Shown: positions 9,036 through 19,200 of the stretch, one piece after another
Layout of the letters: the number at the start of each line of letters is the position of its first letter
Position numbering within the stretch: the first letter of the stretch is position 1
Source of the DNA: Zingiber officinale
Taxonomy: Eukaryota > Streptophyta > Magnoliopsida > Zingiberales > Zingiberaceae
Assembly (NCBI RefSeq): GCF_018446385.1
Contig: NC_055996.1
Span: forward strand, 127,210,532-127,274,531
Direction: 5' to 3'
Length of the DNA: 64,000 nt
Program-made: the position numbers and the translations under genes
The notes under the pieces: generated by a model
The model's input: only the letters and a program-made list of their open reading frames with translations
What the model was told of the DNA's origin: nothing
Database searches by the model: none

Positions 9036-10945
9036 TTTCGCAGCGCGCATTACACATTGTATAATTAAAAGTTGTTGAAAGTCTTAGATTATTCACAGCA
9101 TGTGTTACATGTTGTAGATATTATTATCTGCAGCACACTGCAAAAAAATAATATCCGCAGCGTGCTTTGCGCGCTGCAGATATTATTGTTGGACAAACAA
9201 TTTGTAGGAGATTTTGGAATTAGCATAATTTAAATATATTAAATTAAATTCACTTATCTATCAAGATGACCTAAGTAGATAATTTAGGCTGCTAGCAGGG
9301 GCTGGTTTCTACTAATTGCTGAGTGTAGACCGAGTTCCGAGTCCGAGCAGCAAAGTCCGAGCAGACTAAAGGGTCGGCCGAGCAAGCAGTAGATTGGTCG
9401 ACCGGGCTGATAGGTTGAGCGAGCAGTTAGACCTAGCGGGCAGTTAGCCTTACAGTGGACGGCAGGGTGGCCTAAAGTAGAGAGGCCGAGCGATCCAAGT
9501 GAGCGATTGGGCGAGTAGATTGAGCGAGATATGGCTGAATGGGCAAAGCAGCCGAGTAAACAGAAGGTCGAACGGGTCGAGAGAGTGAACGGCCAGACGG
9601 GCGTGCAACCTACTGGACGAAAAGGTCGACCGAGTTGGAGGCCGAGCAGTCAAACGACCGAGCGAGTTAGCAGCCCGAGCGGATGAAGTGGCCCACCGGG
9701 CGATGCGGCCGAGGGGGAGAAGTGAACGTCTGGGTCGAGCGAGTGAACAAGCGGCTGAGCAAACTGGGCGAGCTAGTAGCCCAAGCGGATGAAGTGGTCG
9801 GCCGAGTGATGCGGTCGGGCAGGGCGAAGTGAACGTTCGGGCAAGAGACCTTTCAGGTGAGCGAGTATTCAGCCGAGCAGACAATGAGCAGTCGGGCAAG
9901 AGGACTTACAACCGAGCGAACCGAAGTCTACGACGAACGCAGTTTCCTTAAAACATATTCGCTCCACCTCCGACTATTCTTCGAGGTTTCCTTAGGTTGT
10001 CTGTTTCCTTTGATACAACGGTTAACCATGATTTCCACAAAACACTGGTGATCACGACGAACTGAATGGTACTCTACTGCTATTACAAGCACTCCGCCGA
10101 GCAAAAGTTGCCCGACAGAGGAGGAGGGGAACGAAGGTGGAGAGCTTCTGCTTGTGTGTGTGTTTGTTGCCTGTGACCATAGTCTCCTTATATATGAGTT
10201 CTAACCAATGACAATGTTAACGATCGATTAATGATTACACACTTAAATAATCAACAAAAGATATATGTGGCAAACATTGGTTGTTCCACTTGGACAAATT
10301 TTATCCTAATCGGTCCCGCCAAGCAAAAGTTGCATGACACAGGAGGGGGGGGAGAGAGAGAGAGAACGAAGGTAGAGAGCTTCTGCTTATGTGTGTGTTT
10401 GTTGCCTGTGATTGTAGCCTGCTTATATAGGAACTCTAATCAATATCAATGTTAATAATCGATTAATGATTACACACTTAAATAAGCAACAAAAGATAAT
10501 GATTACACACTTAAATAAGCAACAAAAGAATTAATGATTACACACTTAAATAAGCAACAAAAGATATGTGTGGCAAAACATTGGTTGTTCCACTTGAATA
10601 AATTTTGTCTCGACCAGTCTGGTATTCGACGTGCACAAGTCATGCCTGTACACAAGTCAACATGGTTTAGTGCAATATATGCCCTAGATTTGCACCCTCC
10701 TTCCCATACATTTATTCACATCATCAATACATGTGTATTAATATAAACCAATCAACATGCTATGAAACTCCTAATGTGGGACTAAAGTCTCATTTACAAT
10801 GAAGCTTCTATCCTCTTTCACCTCTTCTCCATTCACACATATCTAACAATTATTTTCTGCAGCGTGTTATAAAATGTGTTTTCTACCGCATGCAAATGTA
10901 TACTATTAATATTCTAATCCGCAACGTGAAAGGTGAAAGGTACGC
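9036..10945. repeat. GC-rich hairpin repeat (CGCAGCGTGC type), split by a solo LTR
   Basis: Short palindromic motifs of the type CGCAGCGCGC, TCTGCAGCACACTGCA and CTGCAGCGTG recur at 9036-9186 and again at 10854-10935. They include the hairpin ATCCGCAGCGTGC / GCGCGCTGCAGAT (9153-9181). They resemble the subterminal repeat arrays of plant DNA transposons. The array was one piece before the LTR at 9187-10848 inserted. No element ends could be identified. Confidence 0.4.
9187..10848. mobile_element. Solo LTR, 1,662 bp, target duplication ATTAT
   Basis: The segment starts TGTTGGACAAAC and ends CACATATCTAACA. The same five bases, ATTAT, precede it (9182-9186) and follow it (10849-10853). It has no coding sequence. 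The GC-rich part at 9280-9860 is built of diverged GCCGAGCGAG-type units, with one unit of roughly 100 bp repeated near 9665 and 9775. Around 10463-10565 a unit of about 33 bp (AATGATTACACACTTAAATA...) occurs three times. A larger block (10095-10290) is also repeated at 10312-10600. It is probably a product of LTR-LTR recombination. Confidence 0.8.
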
Positions 10946-11126
10946 TATTGATGTTCTTATCTATATTTTTAAAAAAATCAATTTCATTGACAAAAATAAT
11001 AAATCAAAATTTTATAATAAGTTAGTGCAAATCTAGCCCACGAAAAATTAATAAAAGTTATTATTTATCATTATACTAAAACAAGGTCTGAAAATAAAAA
11101 TAACATACGAAATTTCTAGCAAACTA

Positions 11127-11563
11127 GCTTCCTCTTCTGCGGCAGAGTCAGCTAATTAGCTATTCCTCTCATGGCTTGACAATGGATCTACTAGGTTAGT
11201 AAATGTATGATGTTTTCCTCTTCGCTGTCCTCTCCTGTTGGAATTGAATAATTGAGATTCCATTGTTGAACTTATTGTTTGGATGCCAACATTCTGGATG
11301 TAGCTATTGGTTGTGATTTTTTTTTTTCAATTAATTCAATTAAGAACTTACGGATCAGTGTAAGGTGATCTGGAAATCAAAAAGAACTGGAAAATCTTAA
11401 ACTAGCGATTGTTCACCAAAACGAATAAAAAATTTCATTTTTCAAAATTTCAAGTTAAAAACTATAATTGTCTTTAACTAAGGTTACAGATACAAAGATT
11501 TGTTATAACTTTTAGAACTTCTCTGATACTGTTTAAGGATTAAACTGAGATGCTAATGGTTTA
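11127..11563 (+). repeat. Duplicated segment, copy 2 (left part)
   Basis: This is the second copy of the uL30m 3' end and downstream flank, opening with GCTTCCTCTTCTGCGG and reaching AAACTGAGATGCTAATG. About 190 bp (11263-11456) is absent from copy 1. The upstream exons of uL30m are not present here, so this is a 3'-end duplicate and not a second gene. It is interrupted at 11563 by the Tat-like element and resumes at 21395. Confidence 0.75.
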
Positions 11564-12397
11564 TGATCCTGTCCGAATGTTGAATCAATGGGCGCTAGGC
11601 ACGTGGCGCTCTCCGGGTCGCCGATGTAGATCTCCGGCTAGTCTCACGAAGCTCCGGCGAACCTGCACAGAAGTCGGGCCGGGAAGGGGTTCCCGGCGGC
11701 GACCCTCCGACGCTCAAGTCAAGCAAGCAGACAGTGAAAAAAGTGGCTCTAAAGGTCTTGAACGCGTACCTCCGGCGAAGTATGAGGCTCTTTATATAGA
11801 GCGGTGAAAGAGCTCCTGTACGTCCACCGAGGCGCCTACGTGTCCGCAGCCCATACCTCGGTATGTGTCTGTCAGAAAGCTTACCTGACGCCATACTGCT
11901 ACAGTCCAAGCACGTCTTCGATGTGACAAGAGAACACTTAACTGTCAGACTAAGAGTATGGCCTAGCCCTGGGACTTGACAGTTGTCAGAAGATGTCCTT
12001 GTCCTTCCCTACCCCACAGGCCGGTACGTCCGTCCGGACGGGGAGTGACGTCCGGACGGCCCTCATTTTATGCGCCAGTCGGACGGAATTCCCCTCTCGC
12101 CGGCCTGCCATATGCATCGATATGCTGGGGATATTTCCGGTAGGGTACTATGCAGGGCCTGTTAACAGTATGTTACCTTCTCTTAGGGCTTCCGCTCGGC
12201 TCCCTGCTACTGTTCCATTGTGCGTCGGAACTACGACTTCAGTGGGGGCACCTATTGTCCTCGGCTATTCACCGGTCGGTCTACCGGGGCCGGTCGGGAG
12301 GTCGGCCCCTCCCTCTCCGGTCGGCCACTTGGCCTTTTGACTCCAGCGCGGCATTGACCCCTCCGAATGGGGGTCCCCTGTTCTAACCGCCGGATCA
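11564..12397 (-). repeat. 3' LTR of the Tat-like element 2
   Basis: The 834-bp LTR has plus-strand ends TGATCCTGTCC and CCGGATCA and aligns with the LTR at 1331-2123. A minus-strand TATA box (TCTATATAAA, 11800-11791) is conserved. The 5-bp target duplication GTTTA adjoins at 11559-11563. On the inner side it meets the polypurine tract at 12398. Confidence 0.9.
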
Positions 12398-12411
12398 CTT
12401 GCCTCCCCCTC
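12398..12411 (-). other. Polypurine tract of element 2
   Basis: On the minus strand the sequence immediately before the LTR is GAGGGGGAGGCAAG. This is a purine-only run of the length expected to prime plus-strand DNA, and it fixes the inner LTR border at 12397. Confidence 0.8.
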
Positions 12412-12585
12412 AAGTCTAGTCGAAGGAGGCGAAGTCCGACTGACTGGACTGCCGATCTGACTGAGTAACGACCGCCACATCAGTCCGCTCGGCCAGGCTT
12501 AGGAATGCTCCTCCGTTCGGCGATATCTTGTCCGTGCCTTGTATTCTCTTGGAATCCATGCTCAATTCTCTCCCCTACTGCCCCT

Positions 12586-12789
12586 CACGTGTGCTGCGCA
12601 CGGTAAGGGGCGCTCATTAAATGCAACCAGTATCCTGCTGACACGTGGCGATCGTGCGTTTGTCAGCGTATGGCGGTGGCGTCACTTCCGATGGGACAAC
12701 CGCCGTTTGAAATGGACAGCTGGATGATGGCCTCGTTTTTTACGACCTGGATCGGACGGTGGAGGTTGCTCCCAGGCGGCAATATAAAG
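12586..12789 (+). promoter_or_regulatory. Antisense promoter inside element 2
   Basis: A TATA box (AATATAAAG, TATA core 12783-12789) lies about 240 bp before the start codon of the antisense gene. Upstream are two G-box cores: CACGTG at 12586-12591 and ACACGTGGCG at 12641-12650. The second also fits an ABA-response element. The promoter drives the strand opposite to gag-pol and lies between the polypurine tract and the gene. Function is inferred from position and motifs only. Confidence 0.55.
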
Positions 12790-13030
12790 CCCCCGACTCA
12801 TTTTCCGCCGCACTGTTGCTTCATCCTCCTTCGTCTTCACGCTTCTCTTTCTGTTCCGGCGATCCTTATTCACCGCCTGTTTGGTGCGCTCGCCATCTTC
12901 TTCCTTTCCTCGATCTTCCTCGTACCCGTAAGCCTTCTTTTCCAGCTACTCGCCTCCTATATTGCTTCCTTTTGCATTCTATCAGCATTTTCTTTTAGTT
13001 TTTCTGTCGATTATCGCTTCTATTTCGACC

Positions 13031-15223
13031 ATGGCGAGTACTTCTACGCCTACCGTCGGCGCTCCTGGTCTCTGGTATACGACTATGGAGAGCCGATTCG
13101 ATGAAGAAGACGCCTTGCGTCTCATTCGGACGTATGAAATTCCGGCCGACCACGAAATAGTTGTAGCCACTCCTTCCGATCGGCCCAATGATCCGCCGCC
13201 CGGCACCATTTGCTTCTTCCGTGATCAATTTTTGGCCGGGCTGCGCTTTCCTCCACATCCGCTCATCATCAAAATATGCAACCACTTTCGCCTCCCGCTC
13301 GGCCAATTAGTGCCGAACTCGATTAGGTTGCTGAGCGGGGTGATAGTCCTTTTCAAGTTGAACGATATCCCCTTGGACCCCCAAATCTTCCACTATTTCT
13401 TCTACCCAAAACAATCCGAGTGGGGAACCTTCATATTTCAATCTAGGTCGGGTTTCGTCCTATTTACCAACATGCTGAGCTCCAATAAACATTGGAAGGA
13501 GCATTTCTTTTTTATGCATCTCCCCGAGCGGCCGGCCTTCCGAACGAAGTGGCAGACGGCGGTGCCAAATCAACCGGGTCTTGGCAAATTCAAGAGACAT
13601 CCGGCGTATCTTCATGTGGCCAACCAGCTGGTCGGCCAATGATACGACATCGACAAGTTGCTCCTTCCTGGAGTAATGTACATATTTGGCTTGTCTCCCA
13701 TCCAAGCCGATCTGCCTTGTAGCATGAGTAAGCGATTCTTATCCCCCTTTTTCTTTTGTGCTAACTGATTTATTGTTTGTTTCTGCAGCTGAAGTTATGT
13801 GGCGCGCTAAGGCAACCGAAAAGCTCAAGTTGAAAGCCGCCAATATTGAGGCGGTAAAGGACAAAGAGGTAGCCGAACGGGGTTTGGTTCCGACCGGCTC
13901 TGCAACTGAAGGGAGCGAGGGAACTCAAGTTGCTCCCGAGGCATCGGCTGCCCGGACCTTCACTGACGAGGCCGCGGTCAATATCACATCCGCCCAGGGC
14001 GAGGAGGAAGGCCGATCGGCTGACGAGACACCTTTGGTGACTCGAAAGCGCCGTCGACTAGAGCAAGCTGCTCAACAACCTTCACAAAGGGAGCAGCTTT
14101 CCGAGCAGAGCGCTGATGCTCCTGCGGTTTTTGAGGCGATCTCCTCGGAGCACACTCCAACTCAACTCGACTTGCCGCCGACCATCGCTGAGGCTCAACC
14201 TCCCACCTCTCGGACTTTACGTCGCCTTAGGCGACTGGGCGACCGCCCGGATCCGATCGGCGAGTCTTCTGGCCAAGCTGCTGCATCCCAAGATGATTCG
14301 AGCGGCCCGAGGTTGATTAAAACTGTCCTAAGATTTCCCTCGGAGGAATACCTACTGGCGGCCGATCGGCCATCGGTTTCCGAACAGCAGATCACCCTCA
14401 CTGGTCCGCTTGCCAAAGTTTGGGAGGACGCGCGCGTACGTGTCGCGCTTATGTCCCCCAGTCAGCTAGGGGACAGTAACCTGCAGCAGGCGACCGGGGT
14501 ATGCCTTTCTGCTTTACTGATATTTTTTGTTTTAGCTTTTAGCTTAACTGCCTTCGTTCGCAGAGTTGGGTAGAGCAGATTGCGGTCAGCAATCGACTGG
14601 CTGAGCTGGAGGAAGAAATGAAAAAACTCAAACTTTCGGAGGCTAACCAAGGGCAATCCACGGCTGCTCTGGAGAAAAGCAAAAAGCTTTTGGAAGCCGA
14701 ACGGAAACGAGCTTCCGATCTGGCGAGCGAGGTCGCTCGGCTTGAAGCTGTGGTCAAAAAACGAGATAAAGAGATCCAGACGGCGACCACTCGGAAGCGC
14801 AAGGCTATCGACGACATGGACCGAATGAAGGTGGAGATCAGAGGGTTAGAGCAACGCATCAAGGATCTGGATGCCCTTCTAGCCACCGAGAAGCAGGGCC
14901 ACTCGGCCGATCTGCTCAAATTTGAAGAGGATTTAAAGGATCTCCAGGCTGCCAACGATGCTTCCCAAGCCGCGCTCAAAGAGTATCAAGATGGGGAGTC
15001 GGCTCGTTCTGACGAAGTGAGGAAGGCGTTTGTCCGCTCAGACGACTTTGGAGAGAAATTTACCGACAAGATTTCCCTCACTTTCGAAGAAGCGATCAAG
15101 GCGGCGGTAGATTACTTGAAGACCAAAGGCCATCTTCCCGCCGAGCTGACCATCCCCCCAGAGGATCTGTCTACCGTGATGGGCGCCATTCCTGATGCTC
15201 CTCTTTTTGACTTCGACGCGTGA
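13031..15223 (+). pseudogene. Antisense spliced ORF of a Tat-type element (Transposase_28-like, coiled coil)
   Basis: Three exons join in phase: 13031-13727, 13789-14498 and 14564-15223 (2,067 nt, 688 codons plus stop). Intron 1 is 61 bp (GTAAGC...TTCTGCAG) and intron 2 is 65 bp (GTATGC...GTTCGCAG). Exon 1 begins MASTSTPTVGAPG and contains FLAGLRFPPHPLIIKICNHF, typical of the 'putative gypsy type transposon' (Transposase_28, PF04195) family. Exon 2 is Ser/Glu/Ala-rich and looks disordered. Exon 3 is Lys/Glu/Arg-rich with long heptad-like stretches (LEEEMKKLKL; LEQRIKDLDALL), so a coiled coil is likely. A single in-frame TGA at 13640-13642 (codon 204, between LVGQ and YDIDKLL) breaks this copy. 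The gene is antisense to gag-pol and has its own TATA box. The molecular role of these extra ORFs is not known to me. Confidence 0.75.
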
Positions 15224-15666
15224 GGAGTGTTTTTTATCAACTTTTTTGTATCCTCGCCGTTCGGCGAAACTTATTTTTGCTGTAACTTTTGTCCGCCTAA
15301 TGTTTGGCGTAAATAGATTATCTTTTTGTTCTTGCAATTTTTGTCCTGGAAAATTTTTTTTCTTTCGTCATGTTTGAAGTGTTCTTTAAAGCTCCTCCGC
15401 TCGGCTCCATACTTTAACATGGATTCAAGCCAATTGTCTTCAAAAAACGTCTTTCATCATGCGACTGCGTAGCCGCTCGGCGCGCGAATGTCACTCGTTC
15501 ATGTGCTCGCATCTTTAATTCTTATTAGCCATCCTTTGCTTTGCACCTTTCTTCGAAGGGATTTATTTTTGCTAAGCGAGCCACTCGCCCGTTCGTGGGC
15601 CTTAAAGAACGAGCTCTGTCGTCGATCGGCTTCTTACCGCCGGAATATATTACGTGGATGGCTATC

Positions 15667-16087
15667 CGCTCGGACGTTTATAGACGCTGATTCGTCTCTC
15701 GATTTTTAACGTCGGAGCTCGACGGTCTTCCACTCGGACGTTTATAGACGCCGGCTCGTCTCTCGATATTTAACGTCGGAGCTCGACGGCCTTCCGCTCG
15801 GACGTTTATAGACGCCGATTCGTCTCTCGATTTTTAACGTCGGAGCTCGACGGTCTTCCGCTCGGACGTTTATAGACGCCGGCTCGTCTCTCGATATTTA
15901 ACGTCGGAGCTCGACGGCCTTCCGCTCGGACGTTTATAGACGCCGGCTCGTCTCTCGATATTTAACGTCGGAGCTCGACGGCCTTCCACTCGGGATATTT
16001 AACGTCGGAGCTCGACGGCCTTTCGCTCGGACGTTTATAGACGCTGGCTCGTCTCTCGATATTTAACGTCGGAGCTCGACGACCTTT
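15667..16087. repeat. 64-bp tandem array after pol in element 2
   Basis: Units of exactly 64 bp start at 15667, 15731, 15795, 15859 and 15923. A 37-bp truncated unit starts at 15987 and a last unit at 16024. Each runs from CGCTCGGACGTTTATAGACG through CTCGTCTCTCGAT to ACGTCGGAGCTCGACGG. Two alternating variants (GATTCG/GGCTCG and TTTTTAAC/ATATTTAAC) suggest a 128-bp higher-order step. Tandem repeats between pol and the 3' LTR are a known trait of Tat-lineage elements and a documented source of satellite DNA. Confidence 0.9.
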
Positions 16088-16215
16088 TTAAGGCTAACTT
16101 CAATACAACTGCTCGGCAAACCCATTGGTCATCCTTTGAATTAATTTTGCTTCCTGCATTACAAGAACATGGGCGACCACAATATATGCAAAAATGAGTT
16201 ACATTAATGCACCTT

Positions 16216-19200
16216 TTACCCAGCCCGGTAAGGCTGGAGATGATTCGCACTCCACGGCCGGTCCAGCTGGCGCCCATCTCCATCCTCCAGATAATAGGCG
16301 CCCGAGCGGAGCTTTCAATAACCTTGAAGGGGCCCGCCCACGGTGCCTCCAGCTTGCCAACGTCGCCGACCAGCTTGATTTTCTTCCAGACAAGATCGCC
16401 GACCTGGAATGATCTGGGGATTACGCGGCGATTGTAGTTTTGCTTCATCCGTTGCCGGTACGCCATCAGCCGAACGGACGCCTTGGCTCTTTCTTCTTCG
16501 ACCAAATCCAGCTCCATGTTCCTCCGCTCGGCGTTGTCCTTATCGTAATTTTGGATCCGAGCGAACTCGACGCCGACTTCAACAGGAATGACCGCTTCGC
16601 CGCCATACACCAGGTGGAAAGGCGTGACGCCCGTCCCTTCCTTTGGAGTCGTTCGGATGGCCCATAAGACGCCCGGCACTTCATCCACCCAACTTCCTCC
16701 CAAATGGTCGAGCCGAGCACGCAAAATATGAAAATCTCCCGATTAGCTACTTCAGCTTGACCATTGCTTTGAGGGTATGCTACGGACGTGAAGTGTTGCT
16801 CGATGCCATAGCTTTGGCACCAATCTTCGAGCAACTTTCATGTGAACTGCCGCCCATTATCGGAGATAAGTCGACGGGGGATGCCGAACCGACAGATGAT
16901 GTTCTGCCAAATAAATTTCTTGACCATCTGCTCGGTGATCTTGGCTAGCGGCTCGGCCTCCACCCACTTGGAAAAATAATCAACCGCCACTAACAGAAAT
17001 TTCCGCTGCCCGGTCGCCATTGGAAATTGACCAACAATATCCATTCCCCATTGATCGAACGGACACGAAACTGTTGATGCCTTCATTTCCTCTGCCGGTC
17101 GGTGAGAGACATTGTGATACTTTTGGCAAGATACGCACGTCGACACGGTCCGCGCGGCGTCTGCTTGTAAGGTTGGCCAAAAGTACCCAGCTAATAAGAT
17201 CTTCTTAGCCAGCGAACGTCCGCCCGGATGCCCTCCGCATGATCCTTGATGTACTTCTTGGAGGATGTAAGCCGAGTCCTCCGAACTCACGCATTTCAAC
17301 AGCGGGCGTGAGAAAGCCTTCTTGTAAAGCTGATCGTCGATGAATGTGAACCGACCGGCTCTCCTCCTTAATAGCTGGGCTTCGCGACGGTGCGGTTCCC
17401 GAGCGCAGAAACTCTGTGATGGGTGTTCTCCAGTCGCTCGGCAACGTGAGGCCTTCCATCCGGTCGACATGCGCCACCAAGGATAATTGTTCAATTGGCT
17501 GCTGGATGCCGATCGGCGTTATTGAGCTCGCAGTTTAGCTAACTCATCGGCCGCTTGATTCTCGGCTCGGGGTATCTTTTGGATAATTACCTCTCTGAAG
17601 TCGACCTTGAGTTTTTCGAAGGCCTCGGCATAAAGTTTGAGCCGAGCGTTGTTAATCTCGAAGGTGCCTGTGAGCTGCTGAGCGACCAATTGAGAGTCTG
17701 AATGCAGCATTACCCGACCGTCACCTACATGTCGTGCGGCCTGTAAGCCGGCTATAAGGGCCTCATACTCTGCCTCATTATTTGTAGCTCTATAATCAAG
17801 CCGGACAGATAGATGCATCTTCTCTTCTTGGGGAGACAGCAATAATACACCAATACCGCTCCCGAGCCGAGTGGATGATCCATCCACAAATATCTTCCAC
17901 ATGGCTTCGGGCTCCGGCCTTTGTACTTCGGTAACGAAATCCCCCAAGGACTGCGCTTTTATCGCCGAGCGGGGCTGGTATTGGATGTCAAATTCACTTA
18001 ACTCCGTCGTCCATTTGATGAGCCGCCCGGATGCTTCTGGATTCAGTAACACACGCCCGAGCGGGCTATTGGTTTTGACAACGATGGTATGCGCCAGGAA
18101 GTATGGGTAAAGGCGTCGAGCGGCGAGGACCAGAGCAAAAGCCATCTTTTCGAGCCCAGTGTAGCGAGATTCAGCATCTTTTAAAATATGACTAAGGAAA
18201 TACACAGGCTCCTCTCCGCTCGCCCTCACTAGTGCTGAGCTGATTGCCCGCTCGGTCGAAGATAGGTAGATACAAAGTGGCTCACCCGCAGCCGGCTTGG
18301 CTAATACCGGGAGGGAATTCAGATATGCCTTCAAATCCTCGAACGCCCGGTCGCATTCTTCGTCCCAGTGAAATTTAGTAGCCTTGCACAAGATTTTGAA
18401 GAAAGGAAGGCTTCGGTCGGCAGTTTTGGATATGAATCTGGACAAAGCAGTTATCCGACCGGTCAGACGCTGCACTTCCCTCAGATTTCTTGGGGGCGGC
18501 ATGTCTTGTAGGGCTTTTACTTTACTGGGATTTGCTTCAATACCCCGCTCGGTCACTATGTACCCCAAGAAACGCCCTCCTTTTGCCCCGAACAGGCACT
18601 TCTGGGGATTTAGCTTGACTCCATATCTGCGTAGTGTTCGGAAGGTTTCTTCCATGTCCTTGAAGAGATCGGCCGCTTGGACGGACTTGATGAGAATGTC
18701 ATCCACGTACACTTCCAGATTTCGCCCGATCTGCTCTCTGAATACTTTGTTCATCAAGCGCTGATATGTGGCCCCCGCATTCTTCAGTCCGAACGGCATC
18801 ACATTATAGCAATAGGTGCCGTCGGCCGTCACGAAGCTGACTTTTTCTTGATCTTCACGGGCGAGCGGCACTTGATGATAGCCTTGGTAAGCATCGAGCA
18901 TACATATTAATTCGCAGCCAGCCGTAGAGTCCACCAGCTGATCTATTCGGGGCAGGGGATAAAAGTCTTTCGGGCAAGCTTTGTTGAGATCCCGAAAATC
19001 GATGCACACTCTCCACTTGTTGCCGGGCTTGGAAACTAGCACCACATTCACCAGCCAGCTCGGGAATTGGACCTCGCGTATATGGCCAGCCTCCAAGAGT
19101 TTCTCCACCTCTGCTCGGATGATGGCATTCTGCTCGGCGCTGAAGTCCCTTTTTCTTTGCTTTACTGGCCGAACATCCGGTCGGACGTGGAGCTCATGCT

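Noticed and set aside
9450-9899. 149-codon minus-strand frame rich in Arg, Ser, Leu and Pro
   Set aside because: It lies in the GCCGAGCGAG-type repeat of a solo LTR, whose composition avoids stops. No domain.
15667-16087. Regular repeats as a possible CRISPR array
   Set aside because: The 64-bp units are contiguous with no unique spacers, in a plant retrotransposon.
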